A stretch of DNA of 64,000 nt. Origin: Pseudomonas pergaminensis (GTDB lineage Bacteria > Pseudomonadota > Gammaproteobacteria > Pseudomonadales > Pseudomonadaceae). Positions 7,198 to 15,110 of this stretch are shown here, piece after piece (within the stretch, counting starts at the first letter, position 1; every line of letters begins with the position of its first letter). Location of the stretch: assembly GCF_024112395.2 (NCBI RefSeq), contig NZ_CP078013.2, positions 5,270,001 through 5,334,000 of the forward strand. The letters run 5' to 3'. The notes beneath the pieces are model-generated. The model worked only from the letters and a program-made list of their open reading frames with translations. It did not search any database and had not been told where the DNA came from. The position numbers and the translations under genes were made by a program.

Positions 7198-8409
7198 TCA
7201 CTGCGGCTTCTTGCGACCAAAACCCGGACGCTGACCCGAACCGGCCGGGGCGCCACGGCGCTTGCCCGACGGCTCGTCCGCGACCAATTTCGGGCCAGGG
7301 CGTTTGTTCGCTGCTGGCTTGGCTGGACGCTTGGTGCTGGCGTTGTCCGCTGGGCGATCGGCTTCACCCCGATTGCTGCGACCACCCGACGGAGCAGGAC
7401 GCGGCGCACGTGGCGCACGCTCGCCTTCCTGGCGCGACGGCGCGGTTGGGCGACGCTCACCTTCAATCTGCGGTTCACGGGAAATACGACCGCCGGTCGC
7501 CGGTGCATTCAGCGCAGGGCGCAGGGTGCGGGCAACCCGTTCGGTGCGAGCCACAGGGCGCGACGATTTACGCTGCATACGCTCAAGCTTGTCTTTGCTC
7601 TTGGCGTTCATCTGCGGCATAGCGACGGGCGTCAGGCCGACTTCGGCGCTGAGAATGTCGACTTCGTACTGGCTCATTTCGCGCCAGCGGCCCATCGGCA
7701 GGTCGGAGTTGAGGAACACCGGACCGAAACGCACGCGCTTCAGGCGGCTGACCACCAGGCCCTGGGATTCCCACAGGCGACGTACTTCACGGTTACGGCC
7801 TTCCATTACCACGCAGTGGTACCAGTGGTTGAAACCTTCACCACCAGGCGCTTGCTTGATGTCGGTGAACTTGGCCGGGCCGTCTTCCAGCACCACGCCA
7901 GCCTTCAGGCGCTCGATCATCTCATCATCGACTTCACCACGTACACGCACGGCGTACTCGCGGTCCATCTCGTAGGACGGGTGCATCAGGCGGTTGGCCA
8001 GCTCACCGTCGGTGGTGAACATCAGCAGGCCGGTGGTGTTGATGTCGAGCCGGCCGATGTTGATCCAGCGGCCTTCCTTCGGCTTAGGCATCTTGTCGAA
8101 CACGGTCGGACGGCCTTCCGGGTCGTCACGGGTGCAGATCTCGCCATCGGGCTTGTTGTACATGATCACGCGGCGCACCGATTCGGCGGCCTCTTCACGC
8201 TTGATGACCTTGCCATCGATGGTGATTGCATCGTGCAGGTCGACGCGCTGGCCGAGGGTGGCCTCGACGCCGTTGACCTTGATGCGCTTCTGGGTGATCC
8301 AGGCTTCGACGTCGCGGCGCGAGCCCACGCCGATACGCGCCAGCACCTTTTGCAGTTTTTCGCCTGCTGGGCCGATTTCCTGGCTGTCGTTCTGGTCTTT
8401 GTCGTTCAT
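7198..8409 (-). CDS. rluB: 23S rRNA pseudouridine(2605) synthase RluB
   Basis: A 403-residue RluB/RsuA-family enzyme that isomerises U2605 of 23S rRNA. The N-terminal S4 domain (about residues 14-60, LQKVLARIGVGSRRDVEAWI) is followed by the catalytic domain with the GRLDINTTGLLMFTTDGELANRL block, which holds the catalytic Asp. The last 130 residues are a low-complexity Arg/Pro/Ala/Gly-rich tail, common in pseudomonad RluB and probably RNA-binding. The ATG at 8409 follows GGGAGG; an upstream in-frame GTG three codons earlier is less likely. It is followed by a strong terminator. Confidence 0.93.
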   Translation of the reverse strand: MNDKDQNDSQEIGPAGEKLQKVLARIGVGSRRDVEAWITQKRIKVNGVEATLGQRVDLHDAITIDGKVIKREEAAESVRRVIMYNKPDGEICTRDDPEGRPTVFDKMPKPKEGRWINIGRLDINTTGLLMFTTDGELANRLMHPSYEMDREYAVRVRGEVDDEMIERLKAGVVLEDGPAKFTDIKQAPGGEGFNHWYHCVVMEGRNREVRRLWESQGLVVSRLKRVRFGPVFLNSDLPMGRWREMSQYEVDILSAEVGLTPVAMPQMNAKSKDKLERMQRKSSRPVARTERVARTLRPALNAPATGGRISREPQIEGERRPTAPSRQEGERAPRAPRPAPSGGRSNRGEADRPADNASTKRPAKPAANKRPGPKLVADEPSGKRRGAPAGSGQRPGFGRKKPQ

Positions 8410-8553
8410 CTTAAGCACCTCCCGGTGGGTCGATTCAGGCGTGGCCTGAAGAGTGTTGAAAGCGGGTCTTTGGCCGAATAGCTCGGCAAAGGGTCGCGAA
8501 TCATACGCGCATGACGCGCGTTGCGCATCACAGACTAGTCGATAAGCGCCAAG

Positions 8554-8745
8554 TCATTTGCTTTTCCGCCGACCGGTGGCGCCCAGGGCCAGCAATCGCA
8601 GCTCGGCTTCGGCCAGGACGCTGCGCTTGTCGGCTTTGTCGAGTTTCTTCCAAGCGCGGATCTCACGCTTGCTGCGGCCACAGCCGACGCAGATGTCATC
8701 GCTGAATTTGCAGACGCTGATGCACGGGTCTTTGGTAGAGCTCAT
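8554..8745 (-). CDS. DUF1289 Cys-rich small protein
   Basis: A 63-residue protein with the DUF1289 signature: PCISVCKFSDDICVGCGRS gives C-x3-C-x7-C-x2-C near the N-terminus, likely binding zinc or an Fe-S cluster. The rest is a basic helical region (REIRAWKKLDKADKRSVLAEAELR). Function is unknown. It sits between rluB and the scp genes on the same strand, and a REP pair separates it from scpB. Confidence 0.85.
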   Translation of the reverse strand: MSSTKDPCISVCKFSDDICVGCGRSKREIRAWKKLDKADKRSVLAEAELRLLALGATGRRKSK

Positions 8746-8773
8746 GGTTTCTCCCAGACAATGGAGATCAAAT

Positions 8774-8861
8774 GTGGGAGCGGGCTTGCTCGCGAATGCG
8801 GCGTATCAGTTGACACATACATCGACTGACTCACCGCATTCGCGAGCAAGCCCGCTCCCAC
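8774..8861. repeat. REPIN (inverted REP pair), variant GCGGGCTTGCTCGCGAA
   Basis: Two copies of GTGGGAGCGGGCTTGCTCGC in inverted orientation (8774-8796 and 8839-8861), joined by a short partly complementary spacer. This is the standard REPIN layout of fluorescent pseudomonads and is non-autonomous, moved by a RAYT transposase elsewhere. It lies between scpB's stop and the DUF1289 gene. Confidence 0.92.
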
Positions 8862-8873
8862 AGGTGTATTGCG

Positions 8874-9806
8874 TCAGTCTTCGAACTGGCGGCGCTCGGC
8901 TTCGATGGCTTCGGCCAGGGCCCGGGCTTCGTCTTCTTCGTCGCTCAAAGGCGGTTGTTCGAGAGCGGCGACGGCGGCGAGGAGTTTTTCGCGGGCCTCA
9001 GCAACGCCAAGGATGTCTTCCTCTGGCTCAGGTTCTGCTTCGACTTCAAGCTCAGCCTCAACGTTCGGTTGAGTTTCAGGTTCGGCGACGCCGTCACGCA
9101 GCAGGTCGTCGAAGTCGGTCTTGATGCCCTGTTCCATGTCGTCCAGTTCCAGCAACAGCGTATGGAAACTGGTCTCGTCCTTGGGCTCTTCCGGCTCGGC
9201 GCTGGCGTCGGCCAATTCCTGCAGGCTCGCGGGCACCGGGGCGTCGTCGAAGTCGAGCACCGGCTCGGCCTCCATCTCGCGCAGTTCGGCCAGCGGCGGC
9301 AGGTCGTCGAGGTTCTTCAGGTTAAAGTGGTCGAGGAACACCTTGGTGGTGGCGAACATCGCCGGTTTGCCGGGCACGTCGCGGTAGCCGACGATACGGA
9401 TCCACTCGCGCTCCAGCAGGGTCTTGACGATGTGGCTGTTGACCGCCACGCCCCGTACGTCTTCGATCTCGCCCCGGGTGATCGGCTGGCGATAGGCGAT
9501 CAGCGCCATGGTCTCCAGCATCGCCCGCGAATACCGCTGCGGGCGCTCTTCCCACAAGCGGCCAACCCACGGGGAAAATTTCTCACGGATCTGCAGGCGA
9601 TAACCCGACGCCACTTCGCGCAGTTCAAAGGCGCGACCCTCGCAGGATTTGCGCAGGATCTCCAGCGCCTTCTTGAACACCGGCGGCTCGGGCCGCTCGG
9701 CCTCTTCAAAGAGTTCGAACAGGCGCTCCAGGGATTGCGGTTTACCCGAGGCCAGTAGGAAGGCTTCGAGCAGCGGCGCCAGTTCGCGGGGTTCAGTCAG
9801 ATTCAT
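8874..9806 (-). CDS. scpB: chromosome segregation/condensation protein ScpB
   Basis: A 310-residue ScpB, the winged-helix kleisin partner that, with ScpA and SMC, forms a condensin. Family blocks visible: LLEAFLLASGKPQSLERLFELF (N-terminal winged helix), YSRAMLETMALIAYRQPITRGEIEDVRGVAVN (second domain). After about residue 190 there is a long acidic low-complexity tail (EPE, DDFDD runs) beyond the roughly 200-residue core, usual in pseudomonads. It starts 12 bases after the scpA stop, so the pair is translated from one transcript. Confidence 0.92.
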   Translation of the reverse strand: MNLTEPRELAPLLEAFLLASGKPQSLERLFELFEEAERPEPPVFKKALEILRKSCEGRAFELREVASGYRLQIREKFSPWVGRLWEERPQRYSRAMLETMALIAYRQPITRGEIEDVRGVAVNSHIVKTLLEREWIRIVGYRDVPGKPAMFATTKVFLDHFNLKNLDDLPPLAELREMEAEPVLDFDDAPVPASLQELADASAEPEEPKDETSFHTLLLELDDMEQGIKTDFDDLLRDGVAEPETQPNVEAELEVEAEPEPEEDILGVAEAREKLLAAVAALEQPPLSDEEDEARALAEAIEAERRQFED

Positions 9807-9818
9807 TGATTCAGCTCT

Positions 9819-10637
9819 TTATTCGGCTCGCGCCCGCACGTGGATAGCCGCAAAAGGCTCATTCTGGACCAGCTCGACCAACGATTCCTTGACCAGCTCA
9901 AGGACTGCCATAAAGGTCACCACCACCCCCAGGCGCCCTTCTTCGGCGGTGAACAGCTCGACGAACGGCACGAACCCACCGCCCTTGAGGCGTTCCAGCA
10001 CGTCGCTCATGCGCTCGCGTGTGGACAGTGCTTCACGGCTGACCTGGTGGCTTTCAAACATATCGCCCCGGCGCAGCACCTCGGCCATGGACATCAGCAA
10101 TTCTTCCAGGCTCACGTCCGGCAACAGTTTGCGCGCACGGGCCTCGGGGGCGTCGAGCTTGGGCACCACCACATCGCGGCCCACGCGGCTCAAGCCGTCG
10201 ATGCCTTCGGCGGCGGCCTTGAAGCGTTCGTACTCTTGCAGGCGGCGGATCAGTTCGGCGCGCGGGTCGTCTTCTTCGGCTTCCACTGTCTCCGAGCGCG
10301 GCAGCAGCATGCGCGACTTGATCTCGGCGAGCATGGCGGCCATCACCAGGTACTCGGCGGCCAGTTCCAGGCGCACCGACTGCATCAGCTCGACATAGCC
10401 CATGTACTGGCGGGTGATTTCCGCCACCGGGATGTCGAGGATGTTGATGTTCTGCTTGCGAATCAGGTAGAGCAGCAAGTCCAGCGGGCCTTCGAAGGCT
10501 TCAAGGAAGACTTCGAGGGCGTCCGGCGGGATGTACAGGTCCAGGGGCATTTCCATGACCGCCTGGCCATACACCATGGCAAACGGCAGTTCCTGCTGGG
10601 CGCCCGCCTGGCTGTCGACGGTTTCCACGGCCGACAT
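9819..10637 (-). CDS. scpA: segregation/condensation protein ScpA (kleisin)
   Basis: A 272-residue ScpA kleisin. The defining block FEGPLDLLLYLIRKQNINILDIPVAEITRQY is at about residues 48-80, and the C-terminal winged helix (RLGVVVTFMAVLELVKESLVEL) closes the SMC ring. The N-terminal 30 residues are extra compared with Bacillus ScpA. Its start is directly next to the yciO stop (10638), so yciV-yciO-scpA-scpB form one operon, an order combining E. coli yciV-yciO and the scp pair. Confidence 0.93.
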   Translation of the reverse strand: MSAVETVDSQAGAQQELPFAMVYGQAVMEMPLDLYIPPDALEVFLEAFEGPLDLLLYLIRKQNINILDIPVAEITRQYMGYVELMQSVRLELAAEYLVMAAMLAEIKSRMLLPRSETVEAEEDDPRAELIRRLQEYERFKAAAEGIDGLSRVGRDVVVPKLDAPEARARKLLPDVSLEELLMSMAEVLRRGDMFESHQVSREALSTRERMSDVLERLKGGGFVPFVELFTAEEGRLGVVVTFMAVLELVKESLVELVQNEPFAAIHVRARAE

Positions 10638-11267
10638 TCAGGCCTCGACCATGAACGGCGCCGGGTCGCCGCAACCCACGCGGATCACTTCGGGTTCGCC
10701 GTCGGCCAGGTTGATCACGGTGGAGGCTTTGTTGCCGCCGTAGCCACCGTCGATGATCAGGTCGACGTGCTTTTCCAGCAGGCGGCGCATTTCGTAGGGG
10801 TCATACAGAGGCTCATCCTCACCCGGCATGATCAGCGACACGCTCATCAACGGCTCACCCAGCTCTTCGAGCAGCGCCAGAGCAATAGGATGCTCCGGGA
10901 CTCGCAGGCCGATGGTGCGCTTCTTGGGGTGCAGCAGCAGGCGCGGCACTTCGCGGGTGGCGTTGAGAATAAAGGTGTAGGGCCCTGGCGTGTGGGCCTT
11001 GAGCAGGCGGAAGGTGCCGGTGTCGACCTTGGCGAACAGCCCGAGTTGGGACAGGTCGCTGCAGATCAGCGCAAAGTTGTGCTTGTCGTCCAACTGGCGC
11101 AGGCGTCGTACACGCTCGACCGCGCCCTTATCACCAATCTGGCAACCAATGGCGTAGGACGAATCCGTTGGGTAGATGACCACGCCGCCGGCGCGAATGA
11201 TCTCGACGGCCTGTTTGATCAGGCGCGCCTGGGGGTTTTCCGGATGAATCTGGAAGAATTGACTCAC
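10638..11267 (-). CDS. yciO: Sua5/YciO/YrdC-family protein YciO
   Basis: A 209-residue YciO, starting at GTG 11267 (VSQFFQIHPENPQ), which aligns with the E. coli MSQFFYIHPDNPQ start; the frame runs much further upstream but overlaps yciV. It shows the YrdC-fold blocks GGVVIYPTDSSYAIGC and TPGPYTFILNATREVPR. Sua5/YrdC relatives make threonylcarbamoyl-AMP for tRNA t6A; YciO is a paralogue whose physiological role is less certain. AGGT precedes the start. It follows yciV by 13 bases. Confidence 0.9.
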   Translation of the reverse strand: MSQFFQIHPENPQARLIKQAVEIIRAGGVVIYPTDSSYAIGCQIGDKGAVERVRRLRQLDDKHNFALICSDLSQLGLFAKVDTGTFRLLKAHTPGPYTFILNATREVPRLLLHPKKRTIGLRVPEHPIALALLEELGEPLMSVSLIMPGEDEPLYDPYEMRRLLEKHVDLIIDGGYGGNKASTVINLADGEPEVIRVGCGDPAPFMVEA

Positions 11268-11280
11268 GTGCTCTACCTGT

Positions 11281-12144
11281 TCAGACGGTGGCAATAATGG
11301 GGTCATGCTTGAATCGCCCCCACAAGAGCGGCAAATCTTCCGGGACCGCGCGGTATTCGCCGATCTCGGACCAGCCGCCTGGGCCATGAAAATCACTGCC
11401 GGCGCTGACCAGCAGACCAAATTCGCGAGCAAGAATCGCCAGGCTGCCGACCTGTTCGGCGGGTTGATGCCCGTTGACCACTTCAATTGCGTGGCCGCCC
11501 GCTCCAATATAGTCGGCAATCAGCTTGCGGCGCTTGCTGCGGGTGAAATCATAATGCCAGGGGTGGGCCAGGCTCACCCAGGCGCCGGAGGCTCGCAAGG
11601 TCTCGACGGTGTCTTCCAGGGTCGGCCAGTGTTGCTTCACATCCCCCAACTTGCCGGCGCCCAGCCATTTGCGGAAAGCCTCGGCGCGGTCTTTGACGAA
11701 ACCTTCGCGCACCATCCAGTCGGCAAAGTGCGGCCGAGCCGGCGCATTACCACTGTCGCCCAGTTCCTGCTGGATGGCGCGGGCGCCTTCGAGGGCGCCA
11801 GGCATGCCTTTAAGGCTGAGCTTGCGGCTTATTTCTTCGGACCGCAGCCAGCGGCCATCGTGCAATTGGGCGATGGCCGCGACCAAAGGCGCGGCTTGCT
11901 GATCGAAACCATAGCCGAGCACATGAATGGTGGCGCCGCCCCAGGTGCAGGACAATTCCACGCCGTTGACCAGGTGCATGCCTAGACTGTGGGCCGCGAC
12001 CCGGGCCTCGTCGAGACCTTCGAGGGTGTCGTGGTCGGTCAACGACAAGACTCGCACGCCTTTTTCAAACGCACGCGCAACCAGTACCGCAGGCGCCAAG
12101 GCGCCGTCGGAGGCCGTGCTGTGGCAGTGCAAATCAACGTTCAC
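11281..12144 (-). CDS. rnm: PHP-domain 5'-3' exoribonuclease, RNase AM (YciV/TrpH)
   Basis: A 287-residue PHP-domain phosphoesterase. The metal-binding blocks are clear: VDLHCHSTASDG (HxH), LTDHDT, GVELS, LAHPWHYD and SAGSDFHG. E. coli YciV hydrolyses 3',5'-nucleotide bisphosphates and acts as a 5' exonuclease maturing the 5' ends of rRNAs. The start GTG at 12144 begins at VNVDLHCHS; the 14-codon upstream extension is unlikely. It leads the minus-strand operon with yciO and is divergent from yciB (87-bp gap). Confidence 0.9.
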   Translation of the reverse strand: MNVDLHCHSTASDGALAPAVLVARAFEKGVRVLSLTDHDTLEGLDEARVAAHSLGMHLVNGVELSCTWGGATIHVLGYGFDQQAAPLVAAIAQLHDGRWLRSEEISRKLSLKGMPGALEGARAIQQELGDSGNAPARPHFADWMVREGFVKDRAEAFRKWLGAGKLGDVKQHWPTLEDTVETLRASGAWVSLAHPWHYDFTRSKRRKLIADYIGAGGHAIEVVNGHQPAEQVGSLAILAREFGLLVSAGSDFHGPGGWSEIGEYRAVPEDLPLLWGRFKHDPIIATV

Positions 12145-12231
12145 GGGGATGTGTAACCTCAAGTCAGCTGGCGCTTTCGCTACCAAGGATGTTTGTTATT
12201 ATGCCGCCACATCCAGCTTCTGGCTCTTACT

Positions 12232-12828
12232 GTGAAACAATTCATCGACTTCATCCCGCTGTTGCTGTTTTTCATCGTTACCAAACTCGACCCCAGGGTC
12301 ATCGAAATCGCCGGTCACGAGCTGTCGTTCGGAGGCATCTACAGCGCCACCGCCGTACTGATCATCAGCTCCATCGTCGTCTACGGCGCCATCTTCATCT
12401 CCCAGCGCAAGCTGGAAAAAAGCCAATGGCTGACCCTGGTCGCCTGCCTGGTATTCGGCGGCCTGACCCTGGCCTTCCATAGCGAAACCTTCCTCAAATG
12501 GAAAGCGCCAGTAGTGAACTGGCTGTTCGCCCTGGTCTTTATCGGCAGCCACTTCATCGGTGATCGCCTGCTGATCAAACGGATCATGGGCCATGCGCTG
12601 ACCCTGCCGGACCCGGTGTGGACACGCTTGAACGTAGCCTGGATCGTGTTCTTCCTGTTCTGCGGCGCGGCCAACCTGTTCGTGGCCTTTACCTTCCAGG
12701 ACTACTGGGTCGACTTCAAAGTGTTCGGCAGCCTGGCCATGACCGTGTTATTCCTGGTCGGCCAAGGTATCTACCTGTCGCGCCACCTGCATGACGCCGC
12801 CCCTACCACGCCTAAAACCGAGGACTGA
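12232..12828 (+). CDS. yciB: inner membrane protein YciB (septation protein A family)
   Basis: A 198-residue polytopic membrane protein with the YciB signature [18 protein letters not shown] at the N-terminus and [14 protein letters not shown] in a cytoplasmic loop; about five helices. In enterobacteria YciB contributes to envelope integrity and interacts with elongation and division proteins. I chose GTG 12232 (VKQFIDFIP), the family start, over an in-frame upstream TTG-type start. One base separates its stop from yciI, as in E. coli. Confidence 0.92.
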   Translation: MKQFIDFIPLLLFFIVTKLDPRVIEIAGHELSFGGIYSATAVLIISSIVVYGAIFISQRKLEKSQWLTLVACLVFGGLTLAFHSETFLKWKAPVVNWLFALVFIGSHFIGDRLLIKRIMGHALTLPDPVWTRLNVAWIVFFLFCGAANLFVAFTFQDYWVDFKVFGSLAMTVLFLVGQGIYLSRHLHDAAPTTPKTED

Positions 12829-12829
12829 C

Positions 12830-13129
12830 ATGCTCTACGCCATCATTGCCACCGACGTTGCCAACTCGCTGGAAAAACGCCTGAGCGTGCGCCCGGCCCA
12901 TGTCGAGCGCCTCAAGCAGTTGCAAGCCGAAGGCCGTATCGTGCTGGCCGGCCCGCACCCGGCCGTGGACAGCAATGATCCGGGCGATGCCGGTTTCACC
13001 GGTAGCCTGATCGTTGCCGAGTTCGCCTCCCTGGCCGACGCCCAGGCCTGGGCCAAGGCTGATCCTTATGTTGCGGCGGGCGTTTACGCCGACGTCGTGA
13101 TCAAGCCGTTCAAGCAAGTCCTGCCTTGA
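12830..13129 (+). CDS. yciI: YciI-family protein
   Basis: A 99-residue YciI-like protein of the ferredoxin-like dimeric alpha+beta barrel fold. Typical blocks: [28 protein letters not shown] and [32 protein letters not shown]; the conserved His of RPAHVERL is a proposed active residue. No reaction is established. The start is one base after the yciB stop. A hairpin follows at 13139-13161. Confidence 0.9.
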   Translation: MLYAIIATDVANSLEKRLSVRPAHVERLKQLQAEGRIVLAGPHPAVDSNDPGDAGFTGSLIVAEFASLADAQAWAKADPYVAAGVYADVVIKPFKQVLP

Positions 13130-13138
13130 TTCCGGCCG

Positions 13139-13161
13139 CGCCGAACCTAATCGGTTCGGCG
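13139..13161 (+). terminator. stem-loop after yciI
   Basis: CGCCGAACC / GGTTCGGCG with a 5-base loop, starting 10 bases past the yciI stop. Only a weak T-containing tail follows, so termination may be partial or Rho-assisted. Confidence 0.6.
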
Positions 13162-13235
13162 TACTGCTAATTGCTCATTATTCTCGGTAACCTGCCGACA
13201 ACGTTCTGAATATTCGTGTGGAATCAGGAGTTCCG

Positions 13236-13643
13236 ATGCGCTTACGTCAGTTGTGTCTGTTGGCAGTGGTAATGATCGGGGCTACGGCCCACGCTGAAGA
13301 AACCTCGAACACCGGCAGTTCCACGCCCCTGTCCTTGAGTGCCGGCGCCCAGATCACCGAGTTGCAGCAACGTTTGAAAGAAAGCGAACGCCAGCGTGAA
13401 GAACTGAGCAAGCAACTGCAAAGTGCGGATGCTGCCCGCGAAAGCGCCCAATTGAGTCGCCTTCGCCAAGAGAACCAACGCCTGGCACAGCAACTCAAAG
13501 AGACACAAGGCGGTGCCTTGACCCGATGGCTGACCGAGCAACAACAGTGGTTCGTCACCGGCGGGGCCGTCGCACTGATCGCCCTGCTGTGCGGGATCTT
13601 CGCCAGCGGTGGGCACCGTCGCCGTCGACAATGGCTAAATTGA
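13236..13643 (+). CDS. periplasmic coiled-coil protein with C-terminal anchor, YgiM-like tail
   Basis: A 135-residue protein with a signal peptide (MRLRQLCLLAVVMIGATAHAEE), a heptad-rich coiled coil from about residue 38 to 95 (ITELQQRLKESERQREELSKQ...), and a C-terminal membrane helix (FVTGGAVALIALLCGIFA) followed by the basic anchor GGHRRRRQWLN. This is the architecture of the C-terminal half of YgiM/TIGR04211 proteins without their SH3 domain. CAGGAG lies 5 bases before the ATG. It is 7 bases upstream of the response regulator, so it is probably co-transcribed and could be an accessory to that signalling system. Confidence 0.7.
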   Translation: MRLRQLCLLAVVMIGATAHAEETSNTGSSTPLSLSAGAQITELQQRLKESERQREELSKQLQSADAARESAQLSRLRQENQRLAQQLKETQGGALTRWLTEQQQWFVTGGAVALIALLCGIFASGGHRRRRQWLN

Positions 13644-13650
13644 GTGAGTC

Positions 13651-14328
13651 ATGAGCGAGCTGTTACTGATAGATGATGACCAAGAGCTCTGCGAGCTACT
13701 GACCAGCTGGTTGAGCCAGGAAGGTTTCCAGGTCCGCGCCTGCCATGACGGCTTGAGCGCCCGCAAAGCCTTGGCCGACAGCGCCCCAGCCGCGGTGGTG
13801 CTCGACGTGATGCTGCCCGACGGCAGTGGCCTTGAGTTGCTCAAGCAATTGCGCAATGAGCACCCGGAACTGCCGGTGCTGATGCTCTCGGCCCGTGGCG
13901 AACCGCTGGACCGCATCCTCGGCCTGGAACTGGGCGCCGACGACTACCTGGCCAAGCCCTGCGACCCACGCGAACTCACCGCCCGCCTGCGCGCCGTGCT
14001 GCGCCGCAGCCACCCGGCCGCCGTGTCTACCCAGTTGGAACTGGGCGACCTGTGCTTCAGCCCGGTGCGCGGCGTGGTCAGCATCGACGAGCAGGAGTTC
14101 GCCCTCACCGTCTCTGAAAGCCGCCTGCTCGAAGCCTTGCTGCGCCAGCCCGGCGAACCGCTGGACAAACAGGAACTGGCGCAGATTGCCCTGGGCCGCA
14201 AGCTGACCCTTTACGATCGCAGCCTGGACATGCATGTGAGCAACCTGCGCAAAAAGATCGGCCCGCACCCGGATGGCCGGCCACGGATCGTGGCGCTGCG
14301 CAGCCGGGGCTACTACTACAGCCTATAA
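13651..14328 (+). CDS. OmpR/CpxR-family response regulator
   Basis: A 225-residue two-domain regulator. The receiver (residues 1-115) has the acidic pocket LLIDDDQEL, phospho-acceptor Asp in VVLDVMLPDGSG, and the Lys of YLAKPCDPREL. The C-terminal winged helix ends LDMHVSNLRKKIG...RIVALRSRGYYYSL, typical of the OmpR class and closest to CpxR. Its kinase is encoded after the intervening Spy-like gene (15111-16454). A TTTAC-N6-TTTAC repeat at 14482-14497 is a good candidate target for autoregulation of the downstream part. Confidence 0.9.
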   Translation: MSELLLIDDDQELCELLTSWLSQEGFQVRACHDGLSARKALADSAPAAVVLDVMLPDGSGLELLKQLRNEHPELPVLMLSARGEPLDRILGLELGADDYLAKPCDPRELTARLRAVLRRSHPAAVSTQLELGDLCFSPVRGVVSIDEQEFALTVSESRLLEALLRQPGEPLDKQELAQIALGRKLTLYDRSLDMHVSNLRKKIGPHPDGRPRIVALRSRGYYYSL

Positions 14329-14346
14329 GCGCTGCACTGATCCTCT

Positions 14347-14431
14347 GTGGGAGCTGGCTTGCCTGCGATGGGCTCCACTCGGTGCGCCAGTGATACCGAG
14401 TCGTCTGCATCGCAGGCAAGCCAGCGTCCAC
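14347..14431. repeat. REPIN, variant GCTGGCTTGCCTGCGAT
   Basis: Inverted pair starting GTGGGAGCTGGCTTGCC and ending with its near-complement (one base change, GCGTCCAC). It lies between the response regulator and the Spy-like gene, interrupting what would otherwise be a compact operon. Confidence 0.9.
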
Positions 14432-14481
14432 AGGTGAAATACCCAGCGGTGTGAGTTTTGTCAGTTCGCTTCAAAATCGTC

Positions 14482-14497
14482 TTTACCCAAGCTTTAC
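14482..14497. promoter_or_regulatory. CpxR-like box TTTAC-N6-TTTAC
   Basis: TTTACCCAAGCTTTAC is a direct repeat of TTTAC at 11-bp spacing, the reverse of GTAAA-N6-GTAAA, close to the E. coli CpxR consensus GTAAA-N5-GTAAA. It sits 80 bp before the Spy/CpxP-like gene, which is a classic Cpx target. Confidence 0.55.
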
Positions 14498-14577
14498 CCA
14501 CACCTGACCGCCGCTGACCTTGATCTCCGTAATCTACTCACATCCGGACTCACCGGAATAGAGACAGGAGAATCACC

Positions 14578-15042
14578 ATGCGCAAGACCCTTATCGCTTT
14601 GATGTTCGCCGCTGCCCTGCCAACCGTTGCCATGGCGGCAATGCCTGAAGGCCCAGGCCCGATGGGCGGCCCCGAAGGCCACATGATGGGTGGCCCGGGC
14701 CACGGCGGTGAACACGGTCCGCGTGGCAAAGGTGGCCCGTTCAGCCAACTGGACCTGAGCAAGGAACAGCGTGAGCAGATCGGCAAACTGATGGGCGACC
14801 AATGGCATGCTCGCAAGGACCTGGTCAAAAAGTACCTGGACAAACTGCCAGCCGCTGACCAGAAAGCCATGCAGGACGAAATCGCCGCCGGCAAGCAGAA
14901 AACCCAGGCTGACATCCGCGCCGTGCTGAAACCCGATCAACAGAAGAAATTCGACGAGATCGTCAAGAAGCAAGAACAGCGCCGCGCCGAATGGAAGGAA
15001 TTCCAGGCCTGGAAAGCGCAACAGCCGCAAAAAGCGCAATAA
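14578..15042 (+). CDS. Spy/CpxP-family periplasmic chaperone-like protein
   Basis: A 154-residue secreted protein: signal peptide MRKTLIALMFAAALPTVAMA, then a Gly/Met/His/Pro-rich stretch (residues 22-55, HMMGGPGHGGEHG) that could bind metal, then the helical Spy/CpxP core with a LTxxQ-type motif (LDLSKEQREQIGKLM and VLKPDQQKKFDEI). Family members chaperone periplasmic proteins and, as CpxP, damp the CpxA kinase. It lies between the regulator and kinase genes and is followed by a terminator-like hairpin (15064-15092), allowing it to be made in excess. Confidence 0.88.
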   Translation: MRKTLIALMFAAALPTVAMAAMPEGPGPMGGPEGHMMGGPGHGGEHGPRGKGGPFSQLDLSKEQREQIGKLMGDQWHARKDLVKKYLDKLPAADQKAMQDEIAAGKQKTQADIRAVLKPDQQKKFDEIVKKQEQRRAEWKEFQAWKAQQPQKAQ

Positions 15043-15063
15043 TGCCCACGCGTTAACACTCCC

Positions 15064-15092
15064 AGCCCAGTGGCTCGCGCCGCTGGGCTTTT
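15064..15092 (+). terminator. hairpin with T-run between Spy-like gene and kinase
   Basis: AGCCCAG-T-GGC / GCC-G-CTGGGCT around a TCGC loop, followed by TTTT. It would cut most transcripts before the kinase gene that starts 19 bases later, giving uneven expression in one operon. Confidence 0.75.
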
Positions 15093-15110
15093 CCTGTTTG
15101 AGGGTTTCCT

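Noticed and set aside
9840..11297. A 485-codon plus-strand open frame across scpA and yciO
   Set aside because: Antisense shadow covering two adjacent conserved genes.
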